Source of the DNA: Meghimatium bilineatum | Lineage: Eukaryota; Mollusca; Gastropoda; Stylommatophora; Philomycidae | Reading direction: 5' to 3' | Assembly: GCA_034231615.1 (NCBI GenBank) | Contig: CM067309.1 | Span: 28,971,860 to 29,035,859 of the forward strand | Length of the DNA: 64,000 nucleotides | Shown here: positions 1 through 11,705 of the stretch, piece after piece | How positions within the stretch are numbered: position 1 is the stretch's first letter | Layout of the letters: every line of letters begins with the position of its first letter | The notes under the pieces: generated by a model | Databases searched by the model: none | What the model was told of the DNA's origin: nothing | The model's input: only the letters and a program-made list of their open reading frames with translations | Made by a program: the position numbers and the translations under genes

Positions 1-285
1 CATCAGACCTCCAACATCATCTGCCACTTATCTTGGTGGTGCAATCTGCTAGACTTTAACCTGCCTATCTCGCGATTTTACTGTTCCACCTGAATTTCTG
101 CTTCCTTCTTGCTCGCCTCTAGTGGATAGTTTTAACCTGCCTATCTCGCGATTTTACTGTTCCACCTGAATTTCTGCTTCCTTCTTGCTCGCCTCTCTCA
201 AATTTACCCTCAAGTAAGGTCTTCAAGAAGATGTCATTTCTTTTAATTTGTTCACAATATTTTATTTGCTTGATCTTACACATGC
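1..285 (-). pseudogene. LINE family A, 3' end and C-terminal coding remnant
   Basis: Read on the minus strand, this matches the copies at 12888-13301 (plus) and 56855-57110 (minus). All share the order FGH-like box, basic RGR-rich segment, CACCACCAAGA-type stretch, then a TGATGATG tail. The tail lies at or beyond the window's left edge. The coding part belongs to the extreme C-terminus of a non-LTR retrotransposon polyprotein. It is broken and cannot be translated through. A 76-bp internal duplication (55-120 and 131-196) is private to this copy. Confidence 0.7.
55..196. repeat. Two-copy tandem duplication, period 76 bp
   Basis: The segment from TTTAACCTGCC to GCTCGCCTCT occurs at 55-120 and again at 131-196 with no differences that I see, joined by a short AGTGGATAGT linker. 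It lies inside the LINE A remnant, and the other LINE A copies have one unit, so the duplication followed insertion and is recent. Confidence 0.9.
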
Positions 286-567
286 TTAATAAGTCCAACT
301 GTCCTTATGCTTCCATTATTTACTCTTCATCTCCGTTAAACCACTAGAAAAAATTATTTAACCCACGTATCGTTCCGGTAAACAGATGAATCCTTTATGT
401 TTCTAGTGACTTTCAAATACATTACTGGAAGGATAGAAAAACCAATTATACTATAGAGTTAGCGTTTACGTGTTGCAACTAATATCTACATTGTACTTGG
501 AATGACATTACGTGGCATTGACAGCCTGTTTCAGATTCTATAACATTCCATTAATAATTTACAAATG

Positions 568-775
568 TTGGCATCATCACCATCATACATCATAATTGTC
601 ATCAGTCATATCATCATCCACAGTATCATCACAATTATTATAATCCTTAACATACAAATCATCACCAACACGAGCATTAATTCCATCATCATCAACATCA
701 TTATATTCATCAGTATTACCATCATCATGAGCATCAATAGAGTCATCATTATCGACATTATCATCATCAGTCCTG
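568..775. repeat. Imperfect (CAT/ATC)n trinucleotide tract
   Basis: About 200 bp of interrupted CAT/ATC/ATT triplets. The open frames across it are low-complexity runs of Ile, or Asp on the other strand, and are not genes. A tract like this could be an expanded relic of a LINE (TGA)n tail. Confidence 0.85.
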
Positions 776-850
776 CTCTGTGGGGGCGTGGTACAGAGTG
801 GCCGCGCCAAGGTACTGGATTCGAGTGTAACAATCGAGACATTTTTCTAC
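775..850 (+). other. tRNA-like SINE head
   Basis: GGTACAGAGTGG resembles an RNA polymerase III A box. GGATTCGAGT, about 30 bp later, resembles a B box. The stretch CCAAGGTACTGG before the B box recurs at 37420-37500. No acceptor stem closes, so this is a SINE head and not a functional tRNA gene. Confidence 0.5.
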
Positions 851-892
851 TGTCCTTGGCAGGGAAGATTTTTCCAGAACCATTTTCAACAG

Positions 893-1434
893 TCCTACAT
901 CTCATCTCACTGAAGGAACATTGCCCGAATCTTACATCTCACTGAAGGAACATTGCCCGAATCTTACATCTCATCTCACTGAAGGAACATTGCCCGAATC
1001 TTACATCTCATATCACTGAAGGAACATTGCCCGAATCTTACATCTCATATCACTGAAGGAACATTGCCCGAATCTTACATCTCATCTCACTGAAGGAACA
1101 TTGCCCGAATCGTACATCTCATCTCACTGAAGGAACATTGCCCGAATCTTACATCTCACTGAAGGAACATTGCCCGAATCTTACATCTCATCTCACTGAA
1201 GGAACATTGCCCGAATCTTACATCTCACTGAAGGAACATTGCCCGAATCTTACATCTCATCTCACTGAAGGAACATTGCCCGAATCTTACATCTCATATC
1301 ACTGAAGGAACATTGCCCGAATCTTACATCTCATATCACTGAAGGAACATTGCCCGAATCTTACATCTCATCTCACTGAAGGAACATTGCCCGAATCGTA
1401 CATCTCATCTCACTGAAGGAACATTGCCCGAATG
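893..1434. repeat. Minisatellite with mixed 32-bp and 37-bp units
   Basis: About 15 tandem copies of a unit built on CACTGAAGGAACATTGCCCG followed by AATCTTACAT. Units come in two lengths, with and without a CATCT-type extension, giving a register that alternates irregularly. Copies are nearly identical (T/G and C/A changes at two sites), so the array has homogenised recently. Confidence 0.95.
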
Positions 1435-1439
1435 ACAAT

Positions 1440-2870
1440 GGCGTTTCAGAAAATAGCGTGAAACAACTGGTATGGACTTTCTGAAAGACAACTTCAAGAA
1501 AATTGTAAAGAACAATACTGTGACCTATACATATTATTCACAGAGTTTACAAAAGCATGTGACAGATAATCTGTGACACACTAATATTGCCCACAGAGAT
1601 TTATCACAATGGTGCAGCAATTGCATGATGTAATGCAAGCTAGAGTTCAGGATGATGGAGAGTTTTCGGCTACTTTCCCTGTCTCAAAATGGAGTTAAAC
1701 AGGGATGTGTATTAGCATCTACCTTGTTTAGCATCATGTTCCCTGCAATGTCAAATGATATTTTCAGAGATCTGTATGATCTGGCATCATATTAATGGAG
1801 AATTGTTCAACCTTTGGCAGCTTCGAATACAAATCTGTGAAATCATGGATGTACAAAGGGATCTCCTATGTGCTAATGACGGTGATAATTGGAGACTCTA
1901 TGACTGATCTACACATTCGTATAAATAGTCTCCGAAAACTGTACATGGTCTTTTCTTACTATTAATGTTGAGAAAACAAACAGAAGTCATGTTACAGCCA
2001 TCATCTGGTAAAATCAATCACGAGCAATGAAAGTAACTTCACGAGAAATACAGGTAAATAGCGTAGCACTGAAAATTGTGAATATAGTTACATACCGGTT
2101 TAGTACTCTATCCCAAAATGCCACTGTTGATGATTCAGTATGTACCAGGATCTTCGAAGCAAGCAGCACTTTCTTCAGGTTGTACGAAAATATGTGGCAT
2201 TGAAATGGCATTAACATACAGATTAACCTGAAAGTTTACAGAGCATTAGTACTTCTAGTGCTGTTATACCGCTGGTAAAACATGAACTGTGTATAGATAA
2301 TATGTGAGGAAGCTCAATCACTTTCAAACAACTTGTCTCCGAAAAGTTATGAATATCAGATGGCAAGACATGATTTTTGATACCACTCTCTTTGACAGAT
2401 CTGGTATCCCTAGTATTGATACTTTTCTGATGCAGGCACAGATTCGTTGGGCAGATCATCACCTGCCAAAGATACTTCTTTATGGTGAGTTGCAGAAGGG
2501 CATACCTTAACATGGTGGCCAAAAGACGCGCCACAGATATTCGTTAAATGCCTCACTGAAAACATTTAAAATTAGACCACGATGCATGGGTAGAACGTGC
2601 ACACATTATAGCTACATTGTGCTCTACATTCAAGACAGACTCAACATCTTATGAAAGGAGTAGAAATGCAGCTTTTCAATAGCGGGGAGTAGCTAAAATA
2701 TCACTGGTAGACCAAAATTATGTACCGTCTTCATCCCATGCCTGAACTGTCCACGTCCATTATCGGCCACAATATGATTCATTAGTCACCTACAAACTCA
2801 TAGTCAAGAAACTCTAACTGAAATTTCAAAAATGGATGTAATAAATTGTCACCACCATAAGTGATGAACG
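1440..2870 (+). pseudogene. LINE family B, reverse transcriptase to C2H2 tail, decayed
   Basis: Around 1680-1740, shifted frames give the RT motif NGVKQGC followed by a TLFSIMF-like stretch. Around 1865-1885, LCANDGD stands where YADD should be, so the catalytic box is degraded. From 2360 to 2560 the segment corresponds to the RWAGH...LPKILLYGELQKG box of non-LTR elements. At 2730-2820 the C-terminal CPNCP/SHLRTH zinc finger is recognisable by comparison with 62525-63060. There are many stops and frameshifts. Family: non-LTR retrotransposon whose 3' UTR ends in GATGGATGAACAAC. Confidence 0.8.
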
Positions 2871-2975
2871 AACAACGCACTTGGTTCGAATTTTGCATCC
2901 GGTCGTTAGAAAGCAATGGTAAACTCCTCAGAATAAACAATATCAAGAAAATCTCTATAGCCGATACATGCTGAT
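2868..2975 (+). mobile_element. SINE H copy
   Basis: A B-box-like TTGGTTCGAATTTTGC is followed by AAAGCAATGGTAAACT, a TATCAAGAAAATC block and ATACATGCTG. This order is shared with copies at 18800, 39295 and 61960-62100 (minus). It abuts the 3' end of the LINE B relic, so one inserted next to the other. Confidence 0.55.
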
Positions 2976-2984
2976 TTTTCTCGT

Positions 2985-3175
2985 TATCAACATAATTAAT
3001 ATCAGTGCTGTCATCATCATGAACACCTACATCGTCATCATCATTATCATCATTGATATAATCATTATCATCATCATAATGAACATCACCAGCATAAACA
3101 TCATTATTAACATCGTCATCAAAAATCATCACCAACATCATCATCATCGACATCATCATCAGAGTCATTGCTGTA
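2985..3175. repeat. Imperfect (ATC/CAT)n trinucleotide tract
   Basis: Interrupted CAT, ATC and ATT triplets over about 190 bp. Open frames here are low-complexity Ile/Met or Asp runs and are not coding. Confidence 0.85.
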
Positions 3176-3179
3176 ATGC

Positions 3180-4200
3180 TGCTGAATGATCTGGTATGAT
3201 ATTTGTCTCAATCTCAACAAATGAATCAATATTTGTGATCTTAATCTGACTTGTCATTGATGTATTAAGTCGTGACCGACAACAACATAACACATATTGT
3301 CTGATGGAAAAACATCCTTCTAAAATGTATCATTTTACTTTTCCCGTGAATTTTATTGACTCTCAACACAATCTATAATCAAAGTAACCAATGAAAACCA
3401 CGTGAAAAGTCAATTGTGCCATTTTCTAAGGAGTTTTCTTCATTATACAATAGGTTCTATATTGTCTACTAGCTGTGTTAAATGTCTCAAAGAGCTCATT
3501 TTCATTTTTCTGTATATTCCAACTATGATGATCCATTTGTGAACTAGTTTCATCTTCTTAATGGAGACTAATCATGAAATAAATTATATGTTTATGTATA
3601 TATATATCGAGAGAGAGAGAGAAATAAGGTGGTGGTGATAAATAGAGTTAAAACATGCGCTCAATATGAATATAACTAGAGATGAATATGACTGATCTAT
3701 TGAATGTTATGATTCTTCCAAGTATCTGGTTTGAACTACCTGGCGGAGAGATTACTTTTGTATATTTGTGTAAAACAGTACATTCTGCTTATAATCAAAT
3801 ACAATTTTGTCCCATAGTAGAATATATACTGGAGGTTGTGTATACATTATTGCTGGCTGAAAAAAATTCATTGTATAATTAGTACCAATACTTAATTATG
3901 TAATAAATACACATGTACATATTCCAATATGCTGGTGAAGGTTTTACACTGTGAATTAATTATTGTTTAGTGTTTAGTCTCAAAATAGAGTAATTATATG
4001 TATATCTGGTCTATCTGAATCAATATCGGTGGAAAAAAACTGCATGTAGTAAACTTTTCGCAAACATTCGAGCTGAAAGATGACCACAAAATATAACAGA
4101 TCATTACACATGAATAATGTTATACAATTTTTATTGAACAGTAAGCAAAGGGAAAATGGGTTATGTTTCAGCTATAGGACATATGCAGATGCACAGAGAA
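3180..4200. other. Unassigned AT-rich interval
   Basis: No protein family, tandem array or dispersed repeat recognised. It holds a short (TA)n(GA)n tract near 3600-3622. An open frame of 66 codons at 3682-3882 has ordinary composition but no recognisable motif and no neighbouring exons, so I do not call it a gene. Confidence 0.5.
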
Positions 4201-4221
4201 TCTCATAAGATTACAGTACAC

Positions 4222-4345
4222 AAATATCAAAGATAGTGTACATTTCACATACATATCAAAGATAGTGTACTTTTCACACAAATATCAAAGATAGTGTATA
4301 TTTCACACAAATATGAAAGATCGTGTATATTTCACACAAATATTT
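4222..4345. repeat. Minisatellite, period 29 bp
   Basis: Four tandem copies of a unit containing ATATCAAAGATAGTGTA then TTTCACACAA. Starts of ATATCAAA at 4224, 4253 and 4282 give the period. Confidence 0.9.
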
Positions 4346-4349
4346 CCTT

Positions 4350-5170
4350 TTTTGACGACAGTCGCACATACAAAAATTGAGCTGAACTAGCAGTTATTTC
4401 CATGTAAAGTCCATGTTTCGTGTTCTATTATAGTGTGCAATCCAGATCATGGCTACAGCAGATCATCCCTACCAAATTTAAATCGCTGTAACATAAAAAC
4501 AATAACCAGGAAAAACAAACTGTAGACTGTGTGACAAAATAGATACTCTGCGATTTATGAAAATGTAACATGTTGTGGTAAGCATGTGAATGTTATTTTG
4601 TTAATAATATTTCTGGGTAGGACAAGCCCATTAATGAATATATCATTAACCTTATTATTCGAGTTGTTATGAACGAGGATCAATTTACATAACTAGATGG
4701 TAATGTGTAATCTGTAACACTAGCTAATCAGTTGGAATGCAGAGATCGATAATGCCTGAAGATATTTGTGATTATAGACGAAATTAGCAAACAGGACAAG
4801 GAATTGATGAACATAATGTAATGTGTTGGATCACTGCGTCTCAGCAATCTAGGTCCGTATAACCAGGTCACGTGTTTTACTGACACGGATATGATTGGAT
4901 GGTCAGAGAATATTTGAATAAAGTCTTTCTCTAGCTAGATAATGTGCTTTGTTTGCTGATCTCATGAAGGGTCAGTTACTTTGGCTGATCTGACTAACGA
5001 ACTAATGTTCGTACATTTCATTGGATGTCGGCTAAATATATACGCAAAGTGACCAATCATCATGCGTTATAGTCAAGGCGTCAGACCCGGCACCAATGAC
5101 CTGTATCCGGTAGAAGTACTTGACAAAATCATTTCCTGTAGCTCATTATTGCGAGAGATTATCGAGTCTT
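4350..5170. other. Unassigned interval
   Basis: No recognisable gene, repeat family or long open frame on either strand. Confidence 0.5.
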
Positions 5171-5173
5171 GGC

Positions 5174-5955
5174 TACAACAGGTCAACTAACCCAGACGGT
5201 GAGGAGTCCAGAACTTGGCAACAACAGTTAAATTAACCCAGATGATAAGAAGTCCAGAACTTGGCAACAACAGTTAAATTAACCCAGACGGTGAGGAGTC
5301 CAGAACTTGGCAACAACAGTTAAATTAACCCAGACGGTGAGGAGTCCAGAACTTGGCAACAACAGTTAAATTAACCCAGACGGTGAGGAGTCCAGAACTT
5401 GGCAACAACAGTTAAATTAACCCAGACGGTGAGGAGTCCAGAACTTGGCAACAACAGTTAAATTAACCCAGACGGTGAGGAGTCCAGAACTTGGCAACAA
5501 CAGTTAAATTAACCCAGACGGTGATGAGTCCAGAACTTGGCAACAACAGTTAAATTAACCCAGACAGTGAGGAGTCCAGAACTTGGCAACAACAGTTAAA
5601 TTAACCCAGACGGTGAGAAGTCCAGAACTTGGCAACAACAGTTAAATTAACCCAGCCGGTGAGAAGTCCAGAACTTGGCAACAACAGTTAAATTAACCCA
5701 GACGGTGAGGAGTCCAGAACTTGGCAACAACAGTTAAATTAACCCAGACGGTGAGGAGTCCAGAACTTGGCAACAACAGTTAAATTAGCCCAGATTGTGA
5801 GAAGTCCAGAACTTGGCAACAACAGTTAAATTAACCCAGACGGTGAGAAGTCCAGAACATGGCATCAGCAGTTAAATTAACCCAGATGGTGAGAAGTCCA
5901 GAACTTGGCAACATCAGTTAAATTAGCCCAGATGGTGAGAAGTCCAGAACATGGC
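5174..5955. repeat. Minisatellite, period 46 bp, about 17 copies
   Basis: Unit runs GAACTTGGCAACAACAGTTA, AATTAACCCA, GACGGTGAGGAGTCCA. Internal copies are almost identical, while the last three or four carry substitutions (ACATGGC, CAGCAG), the usual edge decay of a minisatellite. Confidence 0.95.
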
Positions 5956-5959
5956 TACA

Positions 5960-7265
5960 GCAGGCCATATAATACATATAGAATCCATGAGAAGCCAAGA
6001 ACGTCCATAATGAAGACTTCGTTCTATACAGTATAGGGCACCAGAACAAAAACTCACTGCATAATTGATTTCTACAGTAGACACTTTTTTTTCCGTGATG
6101 GCTCTTATTATCAAAATTTTAAAATAGTCTTTTCTTGTTTGGAAGCAGTTATTTAGCTTATTCTCACCGATTTCTTCACTGTCAATTCATTCATTTCTGA
6201 TCTCAGCCTCCATTCTCTTTAGGCAGGTTCATTTCTCCCAATTCATCTTTAGTTCTTTATCGTCCAACAATCTTTTACCTCATCCAAAATTCATTTTCAT
6301 TGAACATTTCTTTCTCTATATTCAACATTTTTTGGTTATCTAATTGCATTTTTTTACCCAATAATCCTTCTTATCTAGTATACCTGTCACTTCTACCACA
6401 GTTTATTCTCCTTATTCGGCGTTCTTTTCATTCAATTAAAAGTTATTTACTTATCATTCAAAAAGGTTCTCCATCGTTCAAAATTTTTTTCAACCAGAAC
6501 ATAATTTATTAATAATTTAATGACATCTAAACCAAAATCATTCATATTTCATTTCTTTTCAATAAGAACCTAGATCATGCATATTTTCATTTCTTCACAT
6601 TGTCGTCGTAATCGTTCCTCTAATATTAGATATCATCCTTTGCCCCCCCCCAACCCTATCATCATTCGCCCCCCCATCCACCCCATCATCATTAAACTGT
6701 CCCCAATCCACCCCATCATCATTCGTCCCCAATCAACCCCATCGTCATTCAACTGTTCTCAAATTTCTCTATTATCATTGTAATTTATATACTTATCGAC
6801 CACGTGACCATAATCGCTATCATCTGCATTAGCGACGTTGTCTTGACAAGTCCTTACCATCTACTAATTGACAACATTGAACACTCTTGTGCTCGTCGTT
6901 GTAGCCTACACTAAATGCCCCATCTTGAGGTAGAGACGCTGGAGTATTCGTATAGTCCTTCATTGATCTTTCTTAACCTTTCGTGTACTCCAGACATGCC
7001 ATTCCAATCACGTATCGATTAGTGCCAGACAACGGAGCAAACACATCGTATGCATGCCTTCCATTTTATGCCGGCAAGTATAGAACGTTCAATAAGAAAG
7101 CATCACCGACGGCACGCTTAGCTATGCTAAGAGCATGTATCTCTTTTATGTGAGAATAATCCATACAAATATGATCATATTTATGTGATTCATGATTATA
7201 TTTCATGACACTGTGATTATGTTGATATAATATAAGAGAAATACCGATTATGTTGATAAAATATA
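5960..7265. other. Unassigned interval with a short C-rich repeat
   Basis: No gene recognised. At about 6640-6750 there are three to four degenerate copies of a C-rich unit with CCACCCCATCATCATT, including a run of nine C. Short open frames here are low-complexity or without motif. Confidence 0.5.
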
Positions 7266-7267
7266 TC

Positions 7268-7425
7268 ATGATAATCGATTATGTTGGTAGAGTATATGAT
7301 AATCGATTATATTGGTAGAATATATGAAGATAATCGATTATATTGGTAGAATATATGATGATAATCGATTATATTGGTAGAATATATGATGATAATCGAT
7401 TATGTTGGTAGAATATAGGATAATC
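7268..7425. repeat. Minisatellite, period about 28-31 bp
   Basis: Five to six copies of a unit with ATAATCGATTATATTGGTAG then AATATATGAT. Each unit contains the palindrome ATAATCGATTAT, so each could form a small cruciform. Confidence 0.9.
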
Positions 7426-7673
7426 GATATGCTGATGGAGAGAATTAGAGCATACATTGTCATCAAGTAGCCTCTCCTCATCAAATGTTGACCGCAACCA
7501 AATGTCCTTCAAACACCCTGTTTCATGTCTTGTATGTGCACTCTGATAGACTGCATCTTGTTCATCTCGTAGTGTTTCTCTCCCTGCATTATTGCCAGAG
7601 CATATTTAGACATGCAAAGCAAATATCCTAGTCATCAAATTAGTTATTACGATACAGTCATCAAGCTAGTCAT

Positions 7674-7774
7674 CACGGTACACTCAAGTTAGTTAGATAT
7701 TATAGGCTTGAGGTTAGAGGCCTCTAGCCTCTAGCCTCAAGCCTATAATATCTAACTAACTTGAGTGTACCGTG
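7674..7774. repeat. Long inverted repeat, 47-bp arms, 7-nt loop
   Basis: Left arm 7674-7720 begins CACGGTACACTC. Right arm 7728-7774 ends GAGTGTACCGTG. The arms are complementary over 47 bp except for one position that would be a G-T wobble, and the loop at 7721-7727 is CCTCTAG. It does not coincide with any open frame or recognised element. It may be a foldback element, a replication-slippage palindrome, or an assembly or library artefact. Confidence 0.95.
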
Positions 7775-8083
7775 AGGTTTGATGCTAGAGGTTACAGGTG
7801 GACACCTTACGTTAACAGTTATTGGGGAGAGGTCTGAAGAAATTTAACAAGGGGTGGATGGGGTTGATAAAATATGACGTAATTAATACTATTAGTCTAC
7901 ACCAATTGAATTTCTTTAATTTTTACATTTTAATTGATTTAATTATTAAACTTCAAAATTTCCTTAAAATCTGAATAAATATATTTTGTTTCTTCATTTT
8001 CTGCTAAAAAAAAGCTTTCGGGTGGTGGGATGGGGGCAGAGAAAGAAGGAAATATTTTTTTTAAATAAAAAATAATGCATAAA

Positions 8084-8410
8084 TAGTAAGAGGTCCAAGA
8101 GATCTTGACAGGTGTTGACATGAGTATGAGGTCCAAGAGATCTTGACAGGTGTTGACATGAGTATGAGGTCCATGAGATCTTGACAGGTGTTGACATGAG
8201 TATGAGGTCCATAAGATCTTGACAGGTGTTGACATGAGTATGAGGTCCATGAGATCTTGACAGGTGTTGACATGAGTATGAGGTCCATAAGATCTTGACA
8301 GGTGTTGACATGAGTAGAAGGTCCAGGAGATCTTGACAGGTGTAGACATGAGTATGACATCCATGAGATCTTAACAGGTGTTGACATGAGTAGAAGGTCC
8401 AGGATATCTT
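8084..8410. repeat. Minisatellite, period 38 bp, about 9 copies
   Basis: Unit contains GAGATCTTGACAGGTGTTGA then CATGAGTATGAGGTCCA. Since 38 is not a multiple of three, each minus-strand frame cycles through all three frames of the unit. None has a stop, so three overlapping antisense open frames result. This is a by-product of unit length and not evidence of a protein. Confidence 0.95.
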
Positions 8411-8693
8411 GACAGGTGCTAGTTGATGTGAGCAAGAGGTAAATAAATTGGACGAAAATGGATATAATTCATGGACGGCACTTACAGGCATTAAGGACAT
8501 CAGGACATCAACAATGTGTAACACTGTCACCTCCCATGTAAGATGTATGGCGATTAAGGAGACTGGTTGTGGTGTTGATTCTCCCATCCCCGCATCTCCT
8601 CTGTAGTGAAATCTGCTGACGCTTAGGCTTCTTTAGATAATCAACCTGACTATCTGCAATGTGCCAATTTAACAGATCCCTTTTAAGTAGAAT

Positions 8694-9243
8694 TCCAGCT
8701 CCTGCCTGTACACACTGATGTCACATTGAGTAGAAGACCAGCTCCTGCCTGTACACACTGATGTCACATTGAGTAGAAGACCAGCTCCTGCCTGTACACA
8801 CTGATGTCACATTGAGTAGAAGACCAGCTCGCAGATGTACACACTAATGTCACATTGAGTAGAAGACCAGCTCCTGCCTGTACACACTGATGTCACATTG
8901 AGTAGAAGACCAGCTCCTGCCTGTACACACTGACGTCACATTAAGTAGAAGACCAGCTCGCAGATGTACATACTGATGTCACATTGAGTAGAAGACCAGA
9001 TCCTGCCTGTACACACTGATGTCACATTGAGTAGAAGACAAGCTCCTGCCTGTACACACTGATGTCACATTAAGTAGAAGACCAGCTCGCAGCTGTACAC
9101 ACTGATGTCACATTGAGTAGAAGACCAGATCCTGCCCGTACACACTGATGTCACATTGAGTAGAAGACCAGCTCATGCCTTTACACACTGATGTCACATT
9201 GAGTAGAAGACCAGCTCCTGCCTGTACACACTGATGTCACATT
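8694..9243. repeat. Minisatellite, period 43 bp, about 13 copies
   Basis: Unit contains AGCTCCTGCCTGTACACACT, GATGTCACAT and TGAGTAGAAGACC. A variant in which CTCCTGCCTG becomes CTCGCAGATG recurs at intervals of three to four units, a weak higher-order pattern. Confidence 0.95.
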
Positions 9244-9412
9244 GATTCGAATAGTCATCTGTAGAACATCTCCATTATAAAGAGTGACAAGAAAAAACAC
9301 TATGAAGCTGACAGTATAGCTCCACTACCTGCTGCAGGTAACAAGAATGACACACTCATACTCTCCCGTGATTTTATTATGATATCCGTCATCCAAAGTA
9401 ATCTGCCATCAC

Positions 9413-9617
9413 TATAGACAAGAAAGTAACCTGCCCTCTCTATAGACAAGAAAGTAAACTGCCCTCTCTATAGACAAGAAAGTAACCTGCCCTCTCTATA
9501 GACAAGAAAGTAAACTGCCCTCACCATAGACAAGAAAGTAACCTGCCCTCTCTATAGACACGAAAGTAACCTGCCCTCGCTATAGACAAGTAACCTGCCC
9601 TCTCTATAGACAAGAAA
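9413..9617. repeat. Minisatellite, period 28 bp, about 7 copies
   Basis: Unit is CTATAGACAAGAAAGTAACC followed by TGCCCTCT. One unit near 9580-9595 has lost the GAAA segment. Confidence 0.95.
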
Positions 9618-9779
9618 GATGCTTGTCGAAACTCACACACAAAAACATCCAACTCAGTAACGTTAGTAATGGACCTCAATAAATTTTTTAAAATGTACTT
9701 GTGTGTCAGACAAGACGGACATATTTTCAACACGCGACAGTGTGGGCACATATCACAAAACTTGACTATTATCATTTAT

Positions 9780-10200
9780 CTGTAGATTGTAGGATAAACT
9801 ACGGATGTTGCGACGTCACGGTAAAGCCATGAGTCAAATACAAACAATGCTAGTAATGTATATCCTTACTTGAAAAGTGTATTTATAATGAATTAATATC
9901 CGTCCACCACGTGTTGTAATGACAACACCAGACTTGTGATGTTGCGCTTAAACATCCAATACTGAGTCATGTTTACTGTACTGTCCCTTCACACAGTATG
10001 TGTCTATGGGAGATGATGTAGTCGACCAAAGTTCAAAACACTGCTTACGGTTTCCTCACAAATTGGCACAGTGATATGTATTTGGCCTACATACTCTAAT
10101 GGCACAATGAGTGATACATGGTCACGTTGTAGAATTGATACACATTCGTCGCATGGCGACAGAATGAATGACGACACAGGATAGGAAAGCTAACCAGACA
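9780..10200 (+). other. Intergenic DNA with a partial element G relic
   Basis: At about 10010-10200, GTAGTCGACCAAAGTT, a CACATTCGTCG block, GGCGACAGAATG and a terminal ACAGG...GG stretch follow the order seen at 46665-46830 in element G. Similarity is diffuse. The rest of the interval has nothing recognisable. Confidence 0.4.
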
Positions 10201-10365
10201 TACAATTATTAGGTGATCGGATGTACTAGATATGCGATGTGCACATCAAACGGTAGCTCGTCTTAATGCCAGCTCATCGGCGAAACCCATACGAATTTCA
10301 TTGCAGATTATTTGAGAGTGAGCGAAGAAGACGACAAGAAGAAGAAACTCTTACGAAGAAGCAAT

Positions 10366-10554
10366 GATATCATCATGAGAGCATTCCTTCGTCCTTTGAT
10401 CACTCACTTGTTCGTGTCTGAAATCATCATGAAATCATCCCTTCGTCCCCTGATCACGTTCTTGTTCCTGTCTGATATCATCATGAAAGCATCCCTTCGT
10501 CCCCTGGTCACGCTCCAGTTCTTGCGTATCATCATTAAAGCATCCCTTAAATGA
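10366..10554 (+). repeat. 54-bp tandem repeat, in-frame over 3.5 units
   Basis: Three to four units of 54 bp (18 codons). In the frame 10312-10554 each reads as a variant of IIMKASLRPLIT then LFLSD. The preceding part is KKKKLLRR-like. The period is a multiple of three, so one frame stays open. There is no promoter, splice context or family match, so coding is unproven. Confidence 0.75.
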
Positions 10555-10559
10555 AAACA

Positions 10560-11395
10560 TACGAACAAAGTGCAGTGTCATTATCGCGTTTGTCTTTAGC
10601 ATAATCGTGTAATTTCATAGAATTTTGACCCTCATTAGGTATTAGGTATTAATTTATTGATTATCCCCCTAGCACACCGGACGTTTCCATCTCGGCTTCA
10701 GTAAATCTCCCAGGGTATAACGTCTAATTGTTCCGGTTCTATGTTGTTTCACTGCTTTTTTTTGAAATCTTTGTGAGGTGCTCTCTATGTGTTTCTTTCT
10801 CAAGTTTTCTGTGACCCTGATGAGGAGTTCGATATTTATTCTGAACAATCGTCTGTGACTGTTCTTGTGGAAGAGATTCCATTTTTCGCATCATGCTATA
10901 CATTGATCAAGACTCACTGACTTATAACGGAGAAGTCAGCACTGTGATACACGATATATTTTAATTTGCTTCAACGATAATTCACTATCCTAAACTGACA
11001 TTCAGTTTTCTTGCTGTTGTTTATTTACAGCTAAATTGTGTAGCATATCCTACTCAGCAGGAAGCCGTCAATGCAACATTTGTTTTGGATATGCTAATTT
11101 TGTAGATACATGTCATTTCTATTGTTTGGTGTTATAAAGCGTGTTGGTGTTTGTTGGAGGATTATATATTAAATTCTCTTTTGGAAGAGTTTTCTATAAT
11201 TTGGCAGTATTTTTTACATTATCTACTTGTGACTATTATTCTTTGCACAACATTTGGAGTTGAAGCCATAAACTTAAACTATGCCAATATATTCCTTTCT
11301 TGTTAGAGACATCTGTAATACCGAAACCATAGGATATGTTTTGTTGGAATCTATAAGACCGCCAACTATGCTTTCTGCAAAACATAGCTGATCTA
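10560..11395. other. Unassigned interval
   Basis: No reverse transcriptase, transposase or tandem array recognised. A GC-richer patch around 10665-10745 stands out from its AT-rich surroundings and may be an old repeat that I cannot name. Confidence 0.45.
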
Positions 11396-11401
11396 CAAAA
11401 A

Positions 11402-11568
11402 TGATTGGTTTATATGTGTGTCAGATTATGATTGGTTTATATGTGTGTCAGATTATGATTGGTTTATATGTGTGTCAGATTATGATTGGTTTATATGTGT
11501 GTCAGATTATGATTGGTTTATATGTGTGTCAAATTATGATTGGTTTATATGTGTGTCAGATTATGGGC
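11402..11568. repeat. Minisatellite, period 27 bp, 6 copies
   Basis: Unit ATGATTGGTTTATATGTGTG then TCAGATT, nearly perfect. As 27 is nine codons, frames stay open on the plus strand and give short repetitive peptides. These are not considered genes. Confidence 0.95.
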
Positions 11569-11705
11569 TATGCCAGGAAATAGTCACATACTGCATAGAC
11601 TTGCTTTCACTGTGTGATCTGTTCATTGCTAGGACACCCTGAATATGTTCTGACAGTCACAACATGGTCCTCACGAAAACTCATCTGGGGTCTGTTAGCG
11701 TGATG

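Noticed and set aside
3682-3882. 66-codon frame in AT-rich DNA
   Set aside because: Length is within chance expectation, no motif, no exon context.
5174-5955. Regular direct repeats that could suggest a CRISPR array
   Set aside because: Units are directly adjacent with no unique spacers, and the host is an animal. It is a minisatellite. The same holds for all the other arrays.
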